From Desulfobacterales bacterium (GTDB lineage Bacteria; Desulfobacterota; Desulfobacteria; Desulfobacterales; JAFDCJ01): a DNA stretch of 44,316 nt. The translations under genes were made by a program, and so were the position numbers. Shown piece by piece: positions 1-7,385 of the stretch. Where the stretch lies: positions 6,151,328 through 6,195,643 of the forward strand of contig CP070771.1 in NCBI GenBank assembly GCA_020345785.1. The letters run 5' to 3'. The notes beneath the pieces are model-generated. The model was not told the origin of the DNA, made no database searches, and worked only from the letters and a program-made list of their open reading frames with translations. Every line of letters begins with the position of its first letter. Position 1 is the first letter of the stretch.

Positions 1-520
1 TGCTTTTGCAGATGTGAACTCCCCGGTCATTGACCAGGTTGGCTTTGACTACCCAGTGTCCGGTGGCCTGGTACATGTTGGCAACCGCCATGCCCAGCGC
101 GCCGTTGCGCAGATGTCCCAGATGCAGCGGCTTGTTGGTGTTGGGCGCCAGATACTCCACCATCGCGCGTTTGCCCTGACCGATGTCTGATGAACCGTAT
201 TCGGCATCCCGGCTGATGATCTGACTGCAAGCCTCACCAAAAAGCAAATCTTCCTTAATCTTTAAATTAAGGTACGGGCCGGCGGCATCGGCTGTTGCGA
301 TAACGTCATCGGGTTTGATATGCGCCACAATATTGGCGGCAATTTCAGCCGGAGACTTGCGAAACTGTTTTGCCAGGGGAAAACACCCGACGGCAAAATG
401 CCCCATATCGGCATTCGGTGGGAACCCGATTTCAAGTTGATCCGGATCTTGACCGTAGGCTTTGCGGGTGGCCGCACTAATTTTTTTCAGGATTGTTTCT
501 TTGAGTCGGGTAACAGGCAT
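1..520 (-). CDS. argS: arginyl-tRNA synthetase, N-terminal part (cut by window edge)
   Basis: Charges tRNA-Arg with arginine in the cytoplasm. Reading the minus strand from the ATG at 520 gives 173 codons that run off position 1 without a stop. Residues 1 to about 110 match the ArgRS-specific N-terminal tRNA-contacting domain. Then comes the class I start: EYLAPNTNKPLHLGH with the HIGH-type motif HLGH at residues 133-136, followed by LVNDRGVHICK, which is diagnostic of ArgRS. A good ribosome site (AAAGGAA) lies about 9 bases upstream of the ATG. The C-terminal catalytic remainder and the anticodon-binding domain are outside the window. This is a housekeeping gene and probably marks the left border of the catabolic island. 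It is divergent from the carbamoyltransferase gene at 1106. Shorter frames antisense to it are shadows. Confidence 0.95.
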   Translation of the reverse strand, partial: MPVTRLKETILKKISAATRKAYGQDPDQLEIGFPPNADMGHFAVGCFPLAKQFRKSPAEIAANIVAHIKPDDVIATADAAGPYLNLKIKEDLLFGEACSQIISRDAEYGSSDIGQGKRAMVEYLAPNTNKPLHLGHLRNGALGMAVANMYQATGHWVVKANLVNDRGVHICKS

Positions 521-617
521 TAAAAATTCCTTTGATACACAGCATTATAGTTAAGAATACATGTCGTTTCCTTCTTCGAATCGTTCATAAGATGACCATC
601 CAAATTGTGTAAAACAT

Positions 618-667
618 GCAGAACGCTGTGTATGTAAATGCATTGATTTAGGTTGTTACGTATAACA
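618..667 (+). promoter_or_regulatory. conserved 50-bp block, copy A
   Basis: Begins GCAGAACGCTGTGTATGTAA and ends with the -10-like TATAAC. It matches copy B (7321-7370) at 39 of 50 positions without gaps. It lies 438 bases upstream of the carbamoyltransferase ATG, much farther than the other copies are from their genes. It could be a shared promoter/operator or a small dispersed repeat. Confidence 0.6.
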
Positions 668-812
668 CCGCTGAGATCTAAAAATTCAAAATATGACAGA
701 AAAAAACTTTGCAATCAAGAAGAAAGCTTATTGACAAACCGCTCCGTCATTTTATTAAGCAATTGACTAATCTCACCAAGATTTCCTGCTTATTAAAAAT
801 CATGAAAAATCC

Positions 813-852
813 AAGCACCAAATTATTTAGCATGGCAAATAATTTGGTGCTT
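813..852. terminator. perfect 16-bp stem, 8-base loop hairpin
   Basis: Positions 813-828 (AAGCACCAAATTATTT) are the exact reverse complement of 837-852. On the minus strand the stem is followed by a T-rich run, so it could end transcription coming from the right. On the plus strand the tail is TTAAAATTT. It could equally be a large operator or a cruciform. It sits in the middle of the divergent region and has no gene of its own. Confidence 0.55.
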
Positions 853-938
853 AAAATTTGAGATTTTATTATCTTAAAAACCTTCTGATGCGTTTGGTTT
901 AGTATTCATTTTGACGGTGCTCTGATAATTTGGATTAA

Positions 939-958
939 AACCACAACCTAATGTGGTT
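939..958. promoter_or_regulatory. inverted repeat AACCACA-N6-TGTGGTT
   Basis: Perfect 7-bp arms with a 6-base spacer, 147 bases upstream of the carbamoyltransferase ATG. The size and spacing suit a dimeric transcription factor. No factor can be assigned. The PAS-LuxR gene at 2448-3278 is the closest regulator. Confidence 0.4.
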
Positions 959-1105
959 ATTCCGTCCTTGACACACAATAATAATTTTGCCATATTGCTC
1001 GATCAACATAGAAATTCATCTCTTACCCACCTCGACTTCATCTGCCGTCCGAAAGAGATGACCAGCGAAAACAGGCAACCCCCAAAAAATACCAGGAGAA
1101 AAAAA

Positions 1106-2188
1106 ATGGAGAAATACGCAGAACAAACGCAACAGGAATTTGAAGGCTGGGAAGAATTTTTCAGCAAAGCCGTCGATGAAAAAGTGGCTAATTTCAAGAG
1201 GAATGATCGCATATTTGATGTCATATACGCCCAGCAGTTTGACAGGCCGTTTTTGGATTATCTATGTAATTTGGCCGATTCGATCAGACTGCTGGCCAAA
1301 ACGAAAGTGGGCCAGAGCAAACTGCGCCATTTATTACCCCACAAGCGCGCGATGCTTTACTTTGTTCAGCCGTCGACCCGGACGTTTCTTTCCTTTCAAA
1401 ATGCCTGTCATATTCTCGGGGTATCTACCTCTGAAATCCGGGGGACATCGACCAGTTCCGAGGTCAAAGGGGAATCACCCGAAGACACCATTCGCACGTT
1501 TGCCAGTTACGTCGATCTGATTATTTCGCGGCATCCTGAAGCCGGCTTTGCCGAAAAAACTGCCTGGGTTCTGAATCAAACCGAGCGCCCCGTTCCTGTA
1601 TTAAACGGTGGTTCAGGTCCCGATCAGCACCCCACCCAGGCCTTGCTGGATATTTACACGCTGGAGAGAGAGTTCCGAACCATCGGCGGTTTGGACGGCA
1701 AAAAGATTGCCATGGTCGGCGATTTAAAGCGCGGTCGTACGGTGCGCTCTTTAAGCTATTTAATGAAAAATTATAATGATGTTGAGCTGGTATATGTTGC
1801 TCCGGAAGTCTTTAGGATGAAAGACGACATTAAAGAGTTCTTAAACAAACATAACATTTCCTTTAAAGAAACCGAAGACTTCGAAAGCATCATGCCCGAC
1901 GTTGATGCTATTTACATGACCCGGATACAGAATGAATACTCCTCGGACCCGACCAGTGAGGCCGAAACTTTTCCGGATTTTCATCTGAAAACCAATCATC
2001 TGTCCATGATTCAAACCCATTGCGCCATATTGCACCCGCTGCCCCGGCGCTATGAAATTGATATCAGAATTGATAAAGATCCGCGGGCCGCGTACTGGCG
2101 CCAGGAGCGTTGCGGCATGTGGATCAGGGCGGCTCTGATTGCCTATATTTTCCGGGTGGACAATGAGATTATGGAAGAGTTTAATTAA
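1106..2188 (+). CDS. aspartate carbamoyltransferase-family protein (360 aa)
   Basis: Member of the aspartate/ornithine carbamoyltransferase fold, closest in motifs to aspartate carbamoyltransferase (PyrB), which joins carbamoyl phosphate to aspartate. The start is the ATG at 1106, with AGGAG 8 bases upstream. Carbamoyl-phosphate residues are present: STRT at 90-93, RH at 142-143 and QHPTQ at 174-178. So are the aspartate-side residues known from PyrB: K121 in VKGES, R211 in GRTV, TRIQ at 272-275 and HPLPR at 310-314. Compared with E. coli PyrB it has about 38 extra N-terminal residues, mostly charged and helical. No regulatory PyrI gene and no other pyrimidine gene is near; the neighbours are a regulator and an amidinotransferase. 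It may be a spare PyrB or an enzyme recruited to a degradative route acting on an aspartate-like amine. The stop codon lies inside a dispersed repeat (2185-2275). Confidence 0.85.
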   Translation: MEKYAEQTQQEFEGWEEFFSKAVDEKVANFKRNDRIFDVIYAQQFDRPFLDYLCNLADSIRLLAKTKVGQSKLRHLLPHKRAMLYFVQPSTRTFLSFQNACHILGVSTSEIRGTSTSSEVKGESPEDTIRTFASYVDLIISRHPEAGFAEKTAWVLNQTERPVPVLNGGSGPDQHPTQALLDIYTLEREFRTIGGLDGKKIAMVGDLKRGRTVRSLSYLMKNYNDVELVYVAPEVFRMKDDIKEFLNKHNISFKETEDFESIMPDVDAIYMTRIQNEYSSDPTSEAETFPDFHLKTNHLSMIQTHCAILHPLPRRYEIDIRIDKDPRAAYWRQERCGMWIRAALIAYIFRVDNEIMEEFN

Positions 2189-2275
2189 TCCGCCGGGCCT
2201 TGGATTTAACAGTTTTCTTCAGTCGTCAAAAAGCAAATTACAACCTTGAATTGACTATTGTCATAGGTGGAGTAA
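2185..2275. repeat. ~90-bp TIR element, copy 1
   Basis: Starts TTAATCCGCC and ends GGTGGAGTAA, a slightly decayed inverted copy of the start. It overlaps the TAA stop of the carbamoyltransferase gene. It shares its ends with copies at 33613-33702 and 39341-39430 and an internal GAATTGACTAT with the second copy. Immediately after it comes TTAATGCTGCGCATAA, a small palindrome also found after the other copies. Non-autonomous repeat; no coding capacity seen. Confidence 0.7.
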
Positions 2276-2447
2276 TTATTTAATGCTGCGCATAATTCCT
2301 TTTATTCTATCCTTGAAAACCTGGTCTTCTGGAGCAGGTCACAGATTATAGGCTTTGCCGCAAATCAATGCCATGGGCTATCTTCCCCCAAGGCCACCCA
2401 TCTGGAGTGAGGTCAAAGCTTGGTCCTCGGGGTCAGGATTCTCTAAT

Positions 2448-3278
2448 TCACAGATCCTGCATAAAGGAATTTAAATTAACGGTTTTATTCGTGATCTTTA
2501 ATTTTTTTCTTATGTTGTGACGATGCCTGCCCACAGTAAAAAGTGAAATATTAAGAAAGCTGGCGATTTCTTTACTGGAAAGTCCTCTTTTAATCATATT
2601 GCAGATCTGCAATTCGCGGGGAGTTAATTTAAAACTTTTTGGGGTAATTTTTCGGCCGAAAGATGATGTCAAATCCTCCAGGGAGCGTTTGATCAAGTTT
2701 AAATATATTCGGTCAATCGTGGATCCCTTGGCAACGAGCTGATCCAACAAGGGGATCAATAATTCGTTGACATTGGCAAGCATATCATCCTTAATTTGCA
2801 TTTTTTGATGCTCAATGTGCTCCAGGACTTCAGTCAGGGCGTTATTTTTTCGTTCGAGTTCGATGTTTTTCCTGCGCAGATCCTCTTCCGAAGCCTTCAA
2901 AGCTTCTTCAGTCTTTTTATATTCGGTGACATCTCTTCCTACTGACTGGATTTCCTGCAAATTGCCGGTATCATCAAACAACGCCCGGCGGCGCCATTCC
3001 ACCCAAAAGATTTCTCCGCTGCTTTTGGTGATTTGTTGGATCTCGGTGGAAATCGGATTTTCCGGGCTGGTCGACTTTATAAAGTCTAAAACAACCCGGC
3101 GATCATCGGGCCGAACAGAGGGCAAAAAGCTTTTGCCGATAAGTTGATTCCGGCTTTTCTCGTGATACCGGCAGTAAGCCTGATTGGCAAATGTGAGGGT
3201 GCAATCCGGCAAATACCGGCAAACGAGTTCCATCTGATCCTCCACAATGTGTTGGTATTGTATGCTGTTTTTTGGCAT
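2448..3278 (-). CDS. PAS-domain LuxR-type transcriptional regulator (276 aa)
   Basis: Predicted cytoplasmic one-component regulator. Residues about 5-115 form a PAS sensor domain ending with the typical PAC segment (IFWVEWRRRALFDD, then VGRDVTEYK). Residues about 115-165 are a charged heptad-rich coiled coil (EEALKASEEDLRRKNIELER). The C-terminal ~65 residues are a LuxR/GerE helix-turn-helix (LTPRELQICNMIKRGLSSKE, then ASFLNISLFTVGRHRHNIRK). There is no kinase or receiver domain and no membrane segment, so the signal is probably an intracellular ligand sensed by PAS. The start at 3278 has AAAGGAA about 10 bases upstream. It is convergent with the carbamoyltransferase gene and divergent from the amidinotransferase gene at 3523, so those two genes are its likeliest targets. 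Confidence 0.9.
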   Translation of the reverse strand: MPKNSIQYQHIVEDQMELVCRYLPDCTLTFANQAYCRYHEKSRNQLIGKSFLPSVRPDDRRVVLDFIKSTSPENPISTEIQQITKSSGEIFWVEWRRRALFDDTGNLQEIQSVGRDVTEYKKTEEALKASEEDLRRKNIELERKNNALTEVLEHIEHQKMQIKDDMLANVNELLIPLLDQLVAKGSTIDRIYLNLIKRSLEDLTSSFGRKITPKSFKLTPRELQICNMIKRGLSSKEIASFLNISLFTVGRHRHNIRKKLKITNKTVNLNSFMQDL

Positions 3279-3522
3279 CGCCCGAATTCCTTTTCATTAG
3301 CCATTTTTTATAATCAATTTATAACCATTAATTAACTATTGCAATGCTCTTATATTTATGCTTTGCAACAATTTGGTAAATTGCAGTCCTTATTTCCGAA
3401 AAATCGATCTGTTTGGCAGGTTGTGAAAAAATTGCCTATCAGTATTTTTGATTTACAGTGGACTGCGTAACATATCCACTTTTGCAACCCATTTATAAGG
3501 TAATCAATCAAGGAGGTCAGCT
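3279..3522. promoter_or_regulatory. divergent promoter region between regulator and AGAT 1
   Basis: 244 bp of AT-rich sequence separating two divergently transcribed genes, so it must hold both promoters. I see no strong consensus sigma-70 boxes and no long palindrome. The plus-strand gene has a strong ribosome site (AAGGAGG) close to its ATG. Confidence 0.4.
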
Positions 3523-4653
3523 ATGGCGGGAGAGGGAAAGACGATTGTGAATTCCTGGAACGAATGGGATCCGCTCAAGCATGTCATTGTGGGGATTGCC
3601 GACGGCTGCATGATACCGCCCCCGGAGCCGGCGGTGGAATGTAAAGTCCCCAACGACAGCGACATGAAGGGCAAATGGGGTCCGCGGCCGCAGGATACCG
3701 TGGACAACGCCAATGTTCAGCTTGACAATTATGCCGACATCCTGAGAAAAAGAGGTGTTCGGGTGGATCGGCCGACCCCGCTCGACTTCAGCCAACCGGT
3801 CAAGACGCCGGATTTTGAAACCCAGTCCATGTTCGGCTGCATGCCGCCCAGAGACGTCATTGCCACGGTTGGCAATGAGATGATTGAAGCCACCATGTCT
3901 TACCGCTGCCGCTGGTTCGAATATCTGTGCTACCGTCCCCTGCTTGAGCGATATTTCAAGGAAGACCCCAATATGCGCTGGGAGACGGCGCCAAAACCCC
4001 GGTTGACGGATGCCTCTTACAAGGAAGGCTATCTGAGCCGGGTGATGACCATTGAAGACCGCCTAAAATTAACGGCTGCCAAAGATTTTGTAACGACCGA
4101 GGTGGAGCCCCTTTTCGATGCCGCCGAGCTGGCCCGCATGGGCAAAGACATCGTGGTGCAGCATGGATTTACCGCGAATCTGGCCGGCATCGACTGGCTG
4201 CGCCGTCATTTCCCGGATCTGCGGATTCACCGCATGAACTTTCCGGGGGATCCTTACCCGATTCACATTGACTGCACGTTTGTACCGCTGCGGCCGGGCC
4301 TGCTTCTGAACAACCCCAATCGCAAGGTCTTGCCGGAGCACAAGAAACTGTTTGAGCTCAACGGCTGGGAAATTGTAGAAGCGGCCAAACCGGCCCATAA
4401 GAACCCGCCGCCGCTCTGTTACTCCAGCGTCTGGCTCTCCATGAATGTCCTCGTATTGGATCCCAAGACGGTGTGTGTCGAAGCCAGCGAGGTTTACCAG
4501 CAGGAACAACTGGACAAGCTGGGGTTTGAGGTGGTACCGGTGCCATTCCGGGATGCCTATCCATTCGGCGGCGGCCTGCACTGTGCCACGACGGACGTCT
4601 ATCGTGAAGGAACCTGCGAGGATTATTTTCCCCAGCAAGTTGATGGATTTTAA
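3523..4653 (+). CDS. arginine:glycine amidinotransferase-family protein, copy 1 (376 aa)
   Basis: Homologue of L-arginine:glycine amidinotransferase (GATM/StrB1/CyrA family), enzymes that move an amidino group from arginine to an amine through a cysteine adduct. It opens with SWNEWDPLKHVIVG, the family signature. The catalytic triad aligns with human Asp254, His303 and Cys407: D199 in EPLFDAAE, H248 in YPIHIDCTF and C354 in GGGLHCATTDV. CMPPRDV (106-112) and GNEMIEA (118-124) match the substrate-binding strand. The length is normal for the family core and there is no signal peptide. The strong AAGGAGG site fixes the start. A sodium:solute symporter follows after 256 bp. It is closely related to the second copy at 36913. 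In a catabolic setting it could run toward breakdown of a guanidino compound, but donor and acceptor are unknown. Confidence 0.9.
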   Translation: MAGEGKTIVNSWNEWDPLKHVIVGIADGCMIPPPEPAVECKVPNDSDMKGKWGPRPQDTVDNANVQLDNYADILRKRGVRVDRPTPLDFSQPVKTPDFETQSMFGCMPPRDVIATVGNEMIEATMSYRCRWFEYLCYRPLLERYFKEDPNMRWETAPKPRLTDASYKEGYLSRVMTIEDRLKLTAAKDFVTTEVEPLFDAAELARMGKDIVVQHGFTANLAGIDWLRRHFPDLRIHRMNFPGDPYPIHIDCTFVPLRPGLLLNNPNRKVLPEHKKLFELNGWEIVEAAKPAHKNPPPLCYSSVWLSMNVLVLDPKTVCVEASEVYQQEQLDKLGFEVVPVPFRDAYPFGGGLHCATTDVYREGTCEDYFPQQVDGF

Positions 4654-4909
4654 TTCCACGCCTTTTGGATGTGAAATAAACTTTGGACAAGATGGCAAGA
4701 ATAGTAAACCAATTGTTATCATGATTACAAAGGCTGTCTGATGCCCTCATGCACATTATGCAAGGACTACGTAGGATTTTAGTGATCGTTTGGCGGCATC
4801 GAATTGTTCGAGTTACATTTATTGCAACACAAATTACCACAAATGAGGTCTGAATAAAAAGGGATTGATTTAACATCAACAAGGAAGTGTTTAAAAAGGA
4901 GGTGCTTTG

Positions 4910-6577
4910 ATGACGACTCAACAAATTTGGAGTTCAGTGATCTATATTCTCTATCTCATTCCGATCGGCATCCTTGTGAGAAAGGCCTTAAGGAAATCCC
5001 GATCGGCAGAAGATTTCCTTGTTTCAAACTGGAATATCCCGCTGCCAATTCTTACCGCCACACTAACAGCCAGTTTAGGAACGGCCGCCTATTTCCTGAC
5101 AGCCGTGTCCATGGGCATTTCGGGAGGTGCCTGGGAGGGTCTCACCACGACTTTTGGCCTCGGTGTCTGTATGATTCTCGCCGGTGTCACATGGGCGGCA
5201 CCCATTCGAAGATTGCACGGTTGGACTATGGCAGACTATTATGGTCTCCGATTTGCCAGTAAAGGTTTGGGTACGTATTGTGGTATCGTGATGGCCATCG
5301 GAACCAGCGTTTTTATGGTCGGCGGTATGTGTGTGGCCGGTGCCTACCTTCTCTCTGCAATTACCGGCGTCAGCTTTGCGACCGGTGTCATCATTTATGC
5401 CTTAGTAGTCGGAATTTACTGTGTTATGGGAGGCTTGTGGGCTGTTGCCTATACCGACACGCTGCAGATAATCCTTGCCATCATCGGAATATTCATCGTT
5501 ATGTTTCTTATCCTGGGAAAGGCCAGCGCCGTTGCTCCCGGTGCGCTTTTCAGCGCCGAACACTGGAGTGCCGGCCACCTGTTTACCGCCAAGGGTTCTC
5601 TTTTCTGGTTTCTTTTTCTTTCGATCGCGATCGGTGATATTCCGGCAAATGATATGGGGCAGAGAGCGTGCGGTGGTCGAACGCCGGGGGAGACAAAGAA
5701 GGCTTTTCTCTACTCCGGTATTATCCTATGTATCATCGGGCTGGTGCCTGCCTTTGCTTCCGACGGACTGAAGATTCTCTATCCTAATTTTGAAGGAAAC
5801 ACCGAGCTTTTATGGGTCAACTTCATGGTCGATCATTTGCCGCCCATAGCTGCCGGCCTTTTGCTGGTTCTTTTTACTGCGGCAGGCATGTCCACCATAG
5901 ACTCCTCCTACGTCGCAGCAACGGCTCAGTGGATCAAGAATATCGGTATGGATTCATTTGGGATGAAGTTTGAGGAAAAGAGGATGATGAGAGCCGCAAG
6001 AGTCATTGTGGGAATCATCGTGGTGATTTCTGCGCTTATGGCCCTGTTTTTTCAGAAGGCCCTGCCCCTTGTGTACGCCGTGTTTGAGATCATATTTGTT
6101 TCGCTTACCTGGCCTGTTGTCATAGGTCCTTTCTGGAAGCGTCTCTCGGCCAAGGCCAACTGGATTGCCATCACAGCCGGTCTCGTGGTTTATGTGGTGT
6201 TCACGATATTCTTCACAGATTCCCATAATGTGGGCGGCATTAATGTGCCGATTGCGGAATACTCGGAAACACTGCCGGGCATTGGCGGTATGATCGTCGG
6301 GCTCTATGCCTTCCCGGTGTTCTGGGGTGCAACGATTTCTTTAATCTGTACCATTGTTTTTGGATTAGCGTTTGAACCGACCAAAGAAGAAGAGCTTGCC
6401 TACTGGATGCAGAGAACCAACGTGAACGACGATGTGGTCGGCTATCCCGAATATGAAACCGGAGTCTATCAGTGGCAGGCCGTGCATATGACCCAAAAAT
6501 TACGTGAAGAATATCTAAAAGAAGGGGCTGATTTTCAGCGACTGGTTGAGAATTACTATGATGACTATCGAAAGTAA
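4910..6577 (+). CDS. sodium:solute symporter (SSS family), copy 1 (555 aa)
   Basis: Inner-membrane Na+-coupled importer of the SSS family (relatives carry proline, pantothenate, sugars or acetate). About 13 hydrophobic segments can be followed from residue 5 to about 495, then a hydrophilic C-terminal tail of about 60 residues. Family features include a GWTMADYYGLRF loop after the second helices and AGMSTIDSSYVAA in the sodium-site helix region. The frame also has an in-frame TTG at 4907, but AAGGAGG 7 bases before the ATG at 4910 decides for the ATG. It lies between the amidinotransferase and a small unknown gene, so a guanidino or amino compound is a reasonable guess at substrate. It is related to the second SSS gene at 31236. 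The hairpin at 6646-6672 probably ends this unit. Confidence 0.9.
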   Translation: MTTQQIWSSVIYILYLIPIGILVRKALRKSRSAEDFLVSNWNIPLPILTATLTASLGTAAYFLTAVSMGISGGAWEGLTTTFGLGVCMILAGVTWAAPIRRLHGWTMADYYGLRFASKGLGTYCGIVMAIGTSVFMVGGMCVAGAYLLSAITGVSFATGVIIYALVVGIYCVMGGLWAVAYTDTLQIILAIIGIFIVMFLILGKASAVAPGALFSAEHWSAGHLFTAKGSLFWFLFLSIAIGDIPANDMGQRACGGRTPGETKKAFLYSGIILCIIGLVPAFASDGLKILYPNFEGNTELLWVNFMVDHLPPIAAGLLLVLFTAAGMSTIDSSYVAATAQWIKNIGMDSFGMKFEEKRMMRAARVIVGIIVVISALMALFFQKALPLVYAVFEIIFVSLTWPVVIGPFWKRLSAKANWIAITAGLVVYVVFTIFFTDSHNVGGINVPIAEYSETLPGIGGMIVGLYAFPVFWGATISLICTIVFGLAFEPTKEEELAYWMQRTNVNDDVVGYPEYETGVYQWQAVHMTQKLREEYLKEGADFQRLVENYYDDYRK

Positions 6578-6645
6578 ATAGAGTAAACCTAGTCCTGTTG
6601 CGATGCCAGGGGCGGATTACCTCTCCGATTTATGCATTCCTTAAA

Positions 6646-6672
6646 AGGAAGTGGTTATCAGGGCCACTTCCT
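6646..6672 (+). terminator. hairpin downstream of SSS symporter 1
   Basis: Perfect 9-bp stem (AGGAAGTGG / CCACTTCCT) with a 9-base loop, 69 bases after the symporter stop. The trailing sequence is only weakly T-rich, so it may be a weak terminator or an mRNA-stabilising stem. Confidence 0.5.
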
Positions 6673-6756
6673 GCCAATTTCGGGATGTTCGCCTTCTCCA
6701 TGGAAGCGGAATAAGGATTGTCAGCCTAAAAACCCTTACTAAGATATAGATTGGGT

Positions 6757-7260
6757 ATGTCTGCTAAAATTGACATAATTTATCCCAAATTTAGTGCCGA
6801 AGAGATGCGGGTGCCCCGTGATAAACCATTTGGCCTCATTTATCTTCCTGCTGATTTCTATTCATTTAAAATAGCCTTGCGCAGACTGTGGATGAAACCC
6901 AAAAGGCTGCGACTCATGCTGATTATGAACCCTGTCGGATATATTCACCACGAGGTAAGAACCCGGCCGGAATTCAGGGAGATAAGGGTTGACAGCCAAG
7001 CCATCGGTGACTGCGGGGTTCCTCCTGAGAAGCGCGATGACTATGCAATTGAAACTGCTGCAAAGCTTGTTACCCGGAAATATAAAACCTTTATATGGGA
7101 TCCGGAGATTGAAATTGTAGAAAAAAAGTCTCTTTACCTGCCGCTATATATTTGCCGTGGTGAAAAGAAGACCTGGCTGTATGATACTTTCACAGGGAAG
7201 AAAATTTTGGCCGAAAATCCTATGTTTTCGCCGGGCTTAATTAAGCCGATGCGAAAATGA
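6757..7260 (+). CDS. protein of unknown function (167 aa)
   Basis: I do not recognise this protein. It is soluble with no signal peptide or membrane segment, and mixes basic stretches (RRLWMKPKRLRLM) with a central conserved-looking block, GYIHHEVRTRPEFREIRVDS, followed by GDCGVPPEKRDDY. The first ATG at 6757 is preferred over an in-frame TTG at 6751; neither has a strong ribosome site. It lies between symporter 1 and the molybdenum hydroxylase operon and ends 60 bases before conserved block B, so it is probably transcribed separately from the hydroxylase genes. Codon use and amino-acid composition look like a real gene. A ligand-binding or accessory role cannot be tested from sequence alone. 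Confidence 0.65.
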   Translation: MSAKIDIIYPKFSAEEMRVPRDKPFGLIYLPADFYSFKIALRRLWMKPKRLRLMLIMNPVGYIHHEVRTRPEFREIRVDSQAIGDCGVPPEKRDDYAIETAAKLVTRKYKTFIWDPEIEIVEKKSLYLPLYICRGEKKTWLYDTFTGKKILAENPMFSPGLIKPMRK

Positions 7261-7280
7261 TGGTTTAATTGAGCAGCTTT

Positions 7281-7370
7281 TTTATGGTTGATTTTTTAAC
7301 TGCTGGAGAGGGGCAAAACAGCAGAACGCTGTGTATGTAAGCACAATGATCTATGTCATTATGAATAATA
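7281..7370 (+). promoter_or_regulatory. conserved block, copy B, upstream of molybdenum hydroxylase operon
   Basis: The core 7321-7370 begins GCAGAACGCTGTGTATGTAA and ends with a -10-like AATAAT. The core matches copy C at 42 of 50 positions. Similarity to copy C extends a further 40 bases upstream (7281-7320, about 30 of 40), so the shared unit is about 90 bp. The core ends only 15 bases before the ATG at 7386, so it overlaps or abuts the ribosome-binding region. That argues for a role in expression of this operon. Confidence 0.65.
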
Positions 7371-7385
7371 AGACGGAGGATAAAA

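Larger units (their letters stand above)
521..1105. promoter_or_regulatory. 585-bp divergent intergenic region with several palindromes
   Basis: AT-rich non-coding stretch between argS and the carbamoyltransferase gene. It holds a copy of the conserved 50-bp block (618-667), a long perfect hairpin (813-852) and a 20-bp inverted repeat (939-958). An open frame extends upstream from the carbamoyltransferase to 953, but it has no ribosome site and runs through half of the inverted repeat, so I treat 953-1105 as leader rather than coding. Confidence 0.6.

Noticed and set aside
953..1105. N-terminal extension of the carbamoyltransferase frame to 953
   Set aside because: No ribosome site, low-complexity sequence and half of an inverted repeat inside it; the ATG at 1106 has AGGAG at proper spacing and the family sequence begins soon after.
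1106..2188. Identity as the YgeW-type carbamoyltransferase found with xanthine dehydrogenase genes in enterobacteria
   Set aside because: The sequence keeps PyrB-type aspartate-side motifs (K121, TRIQ, HPLPR), and no ygeX, ygeY or ssnA-like gene is nearby.
4069..4924. Long minus-strand frames antisense to AGAT 1 and similar frames elsewhere
   Set aside because: They lie fully opposite well-recognised genes, lack ribosome sites and show no domain features.
7360..7370. Sigma-54 promoters at the conserved blocks
   Set aside because: No TGGCAC-N5-TTGC pattern in any of the three copies; only sigma-70-like -10 hexamers are visible.
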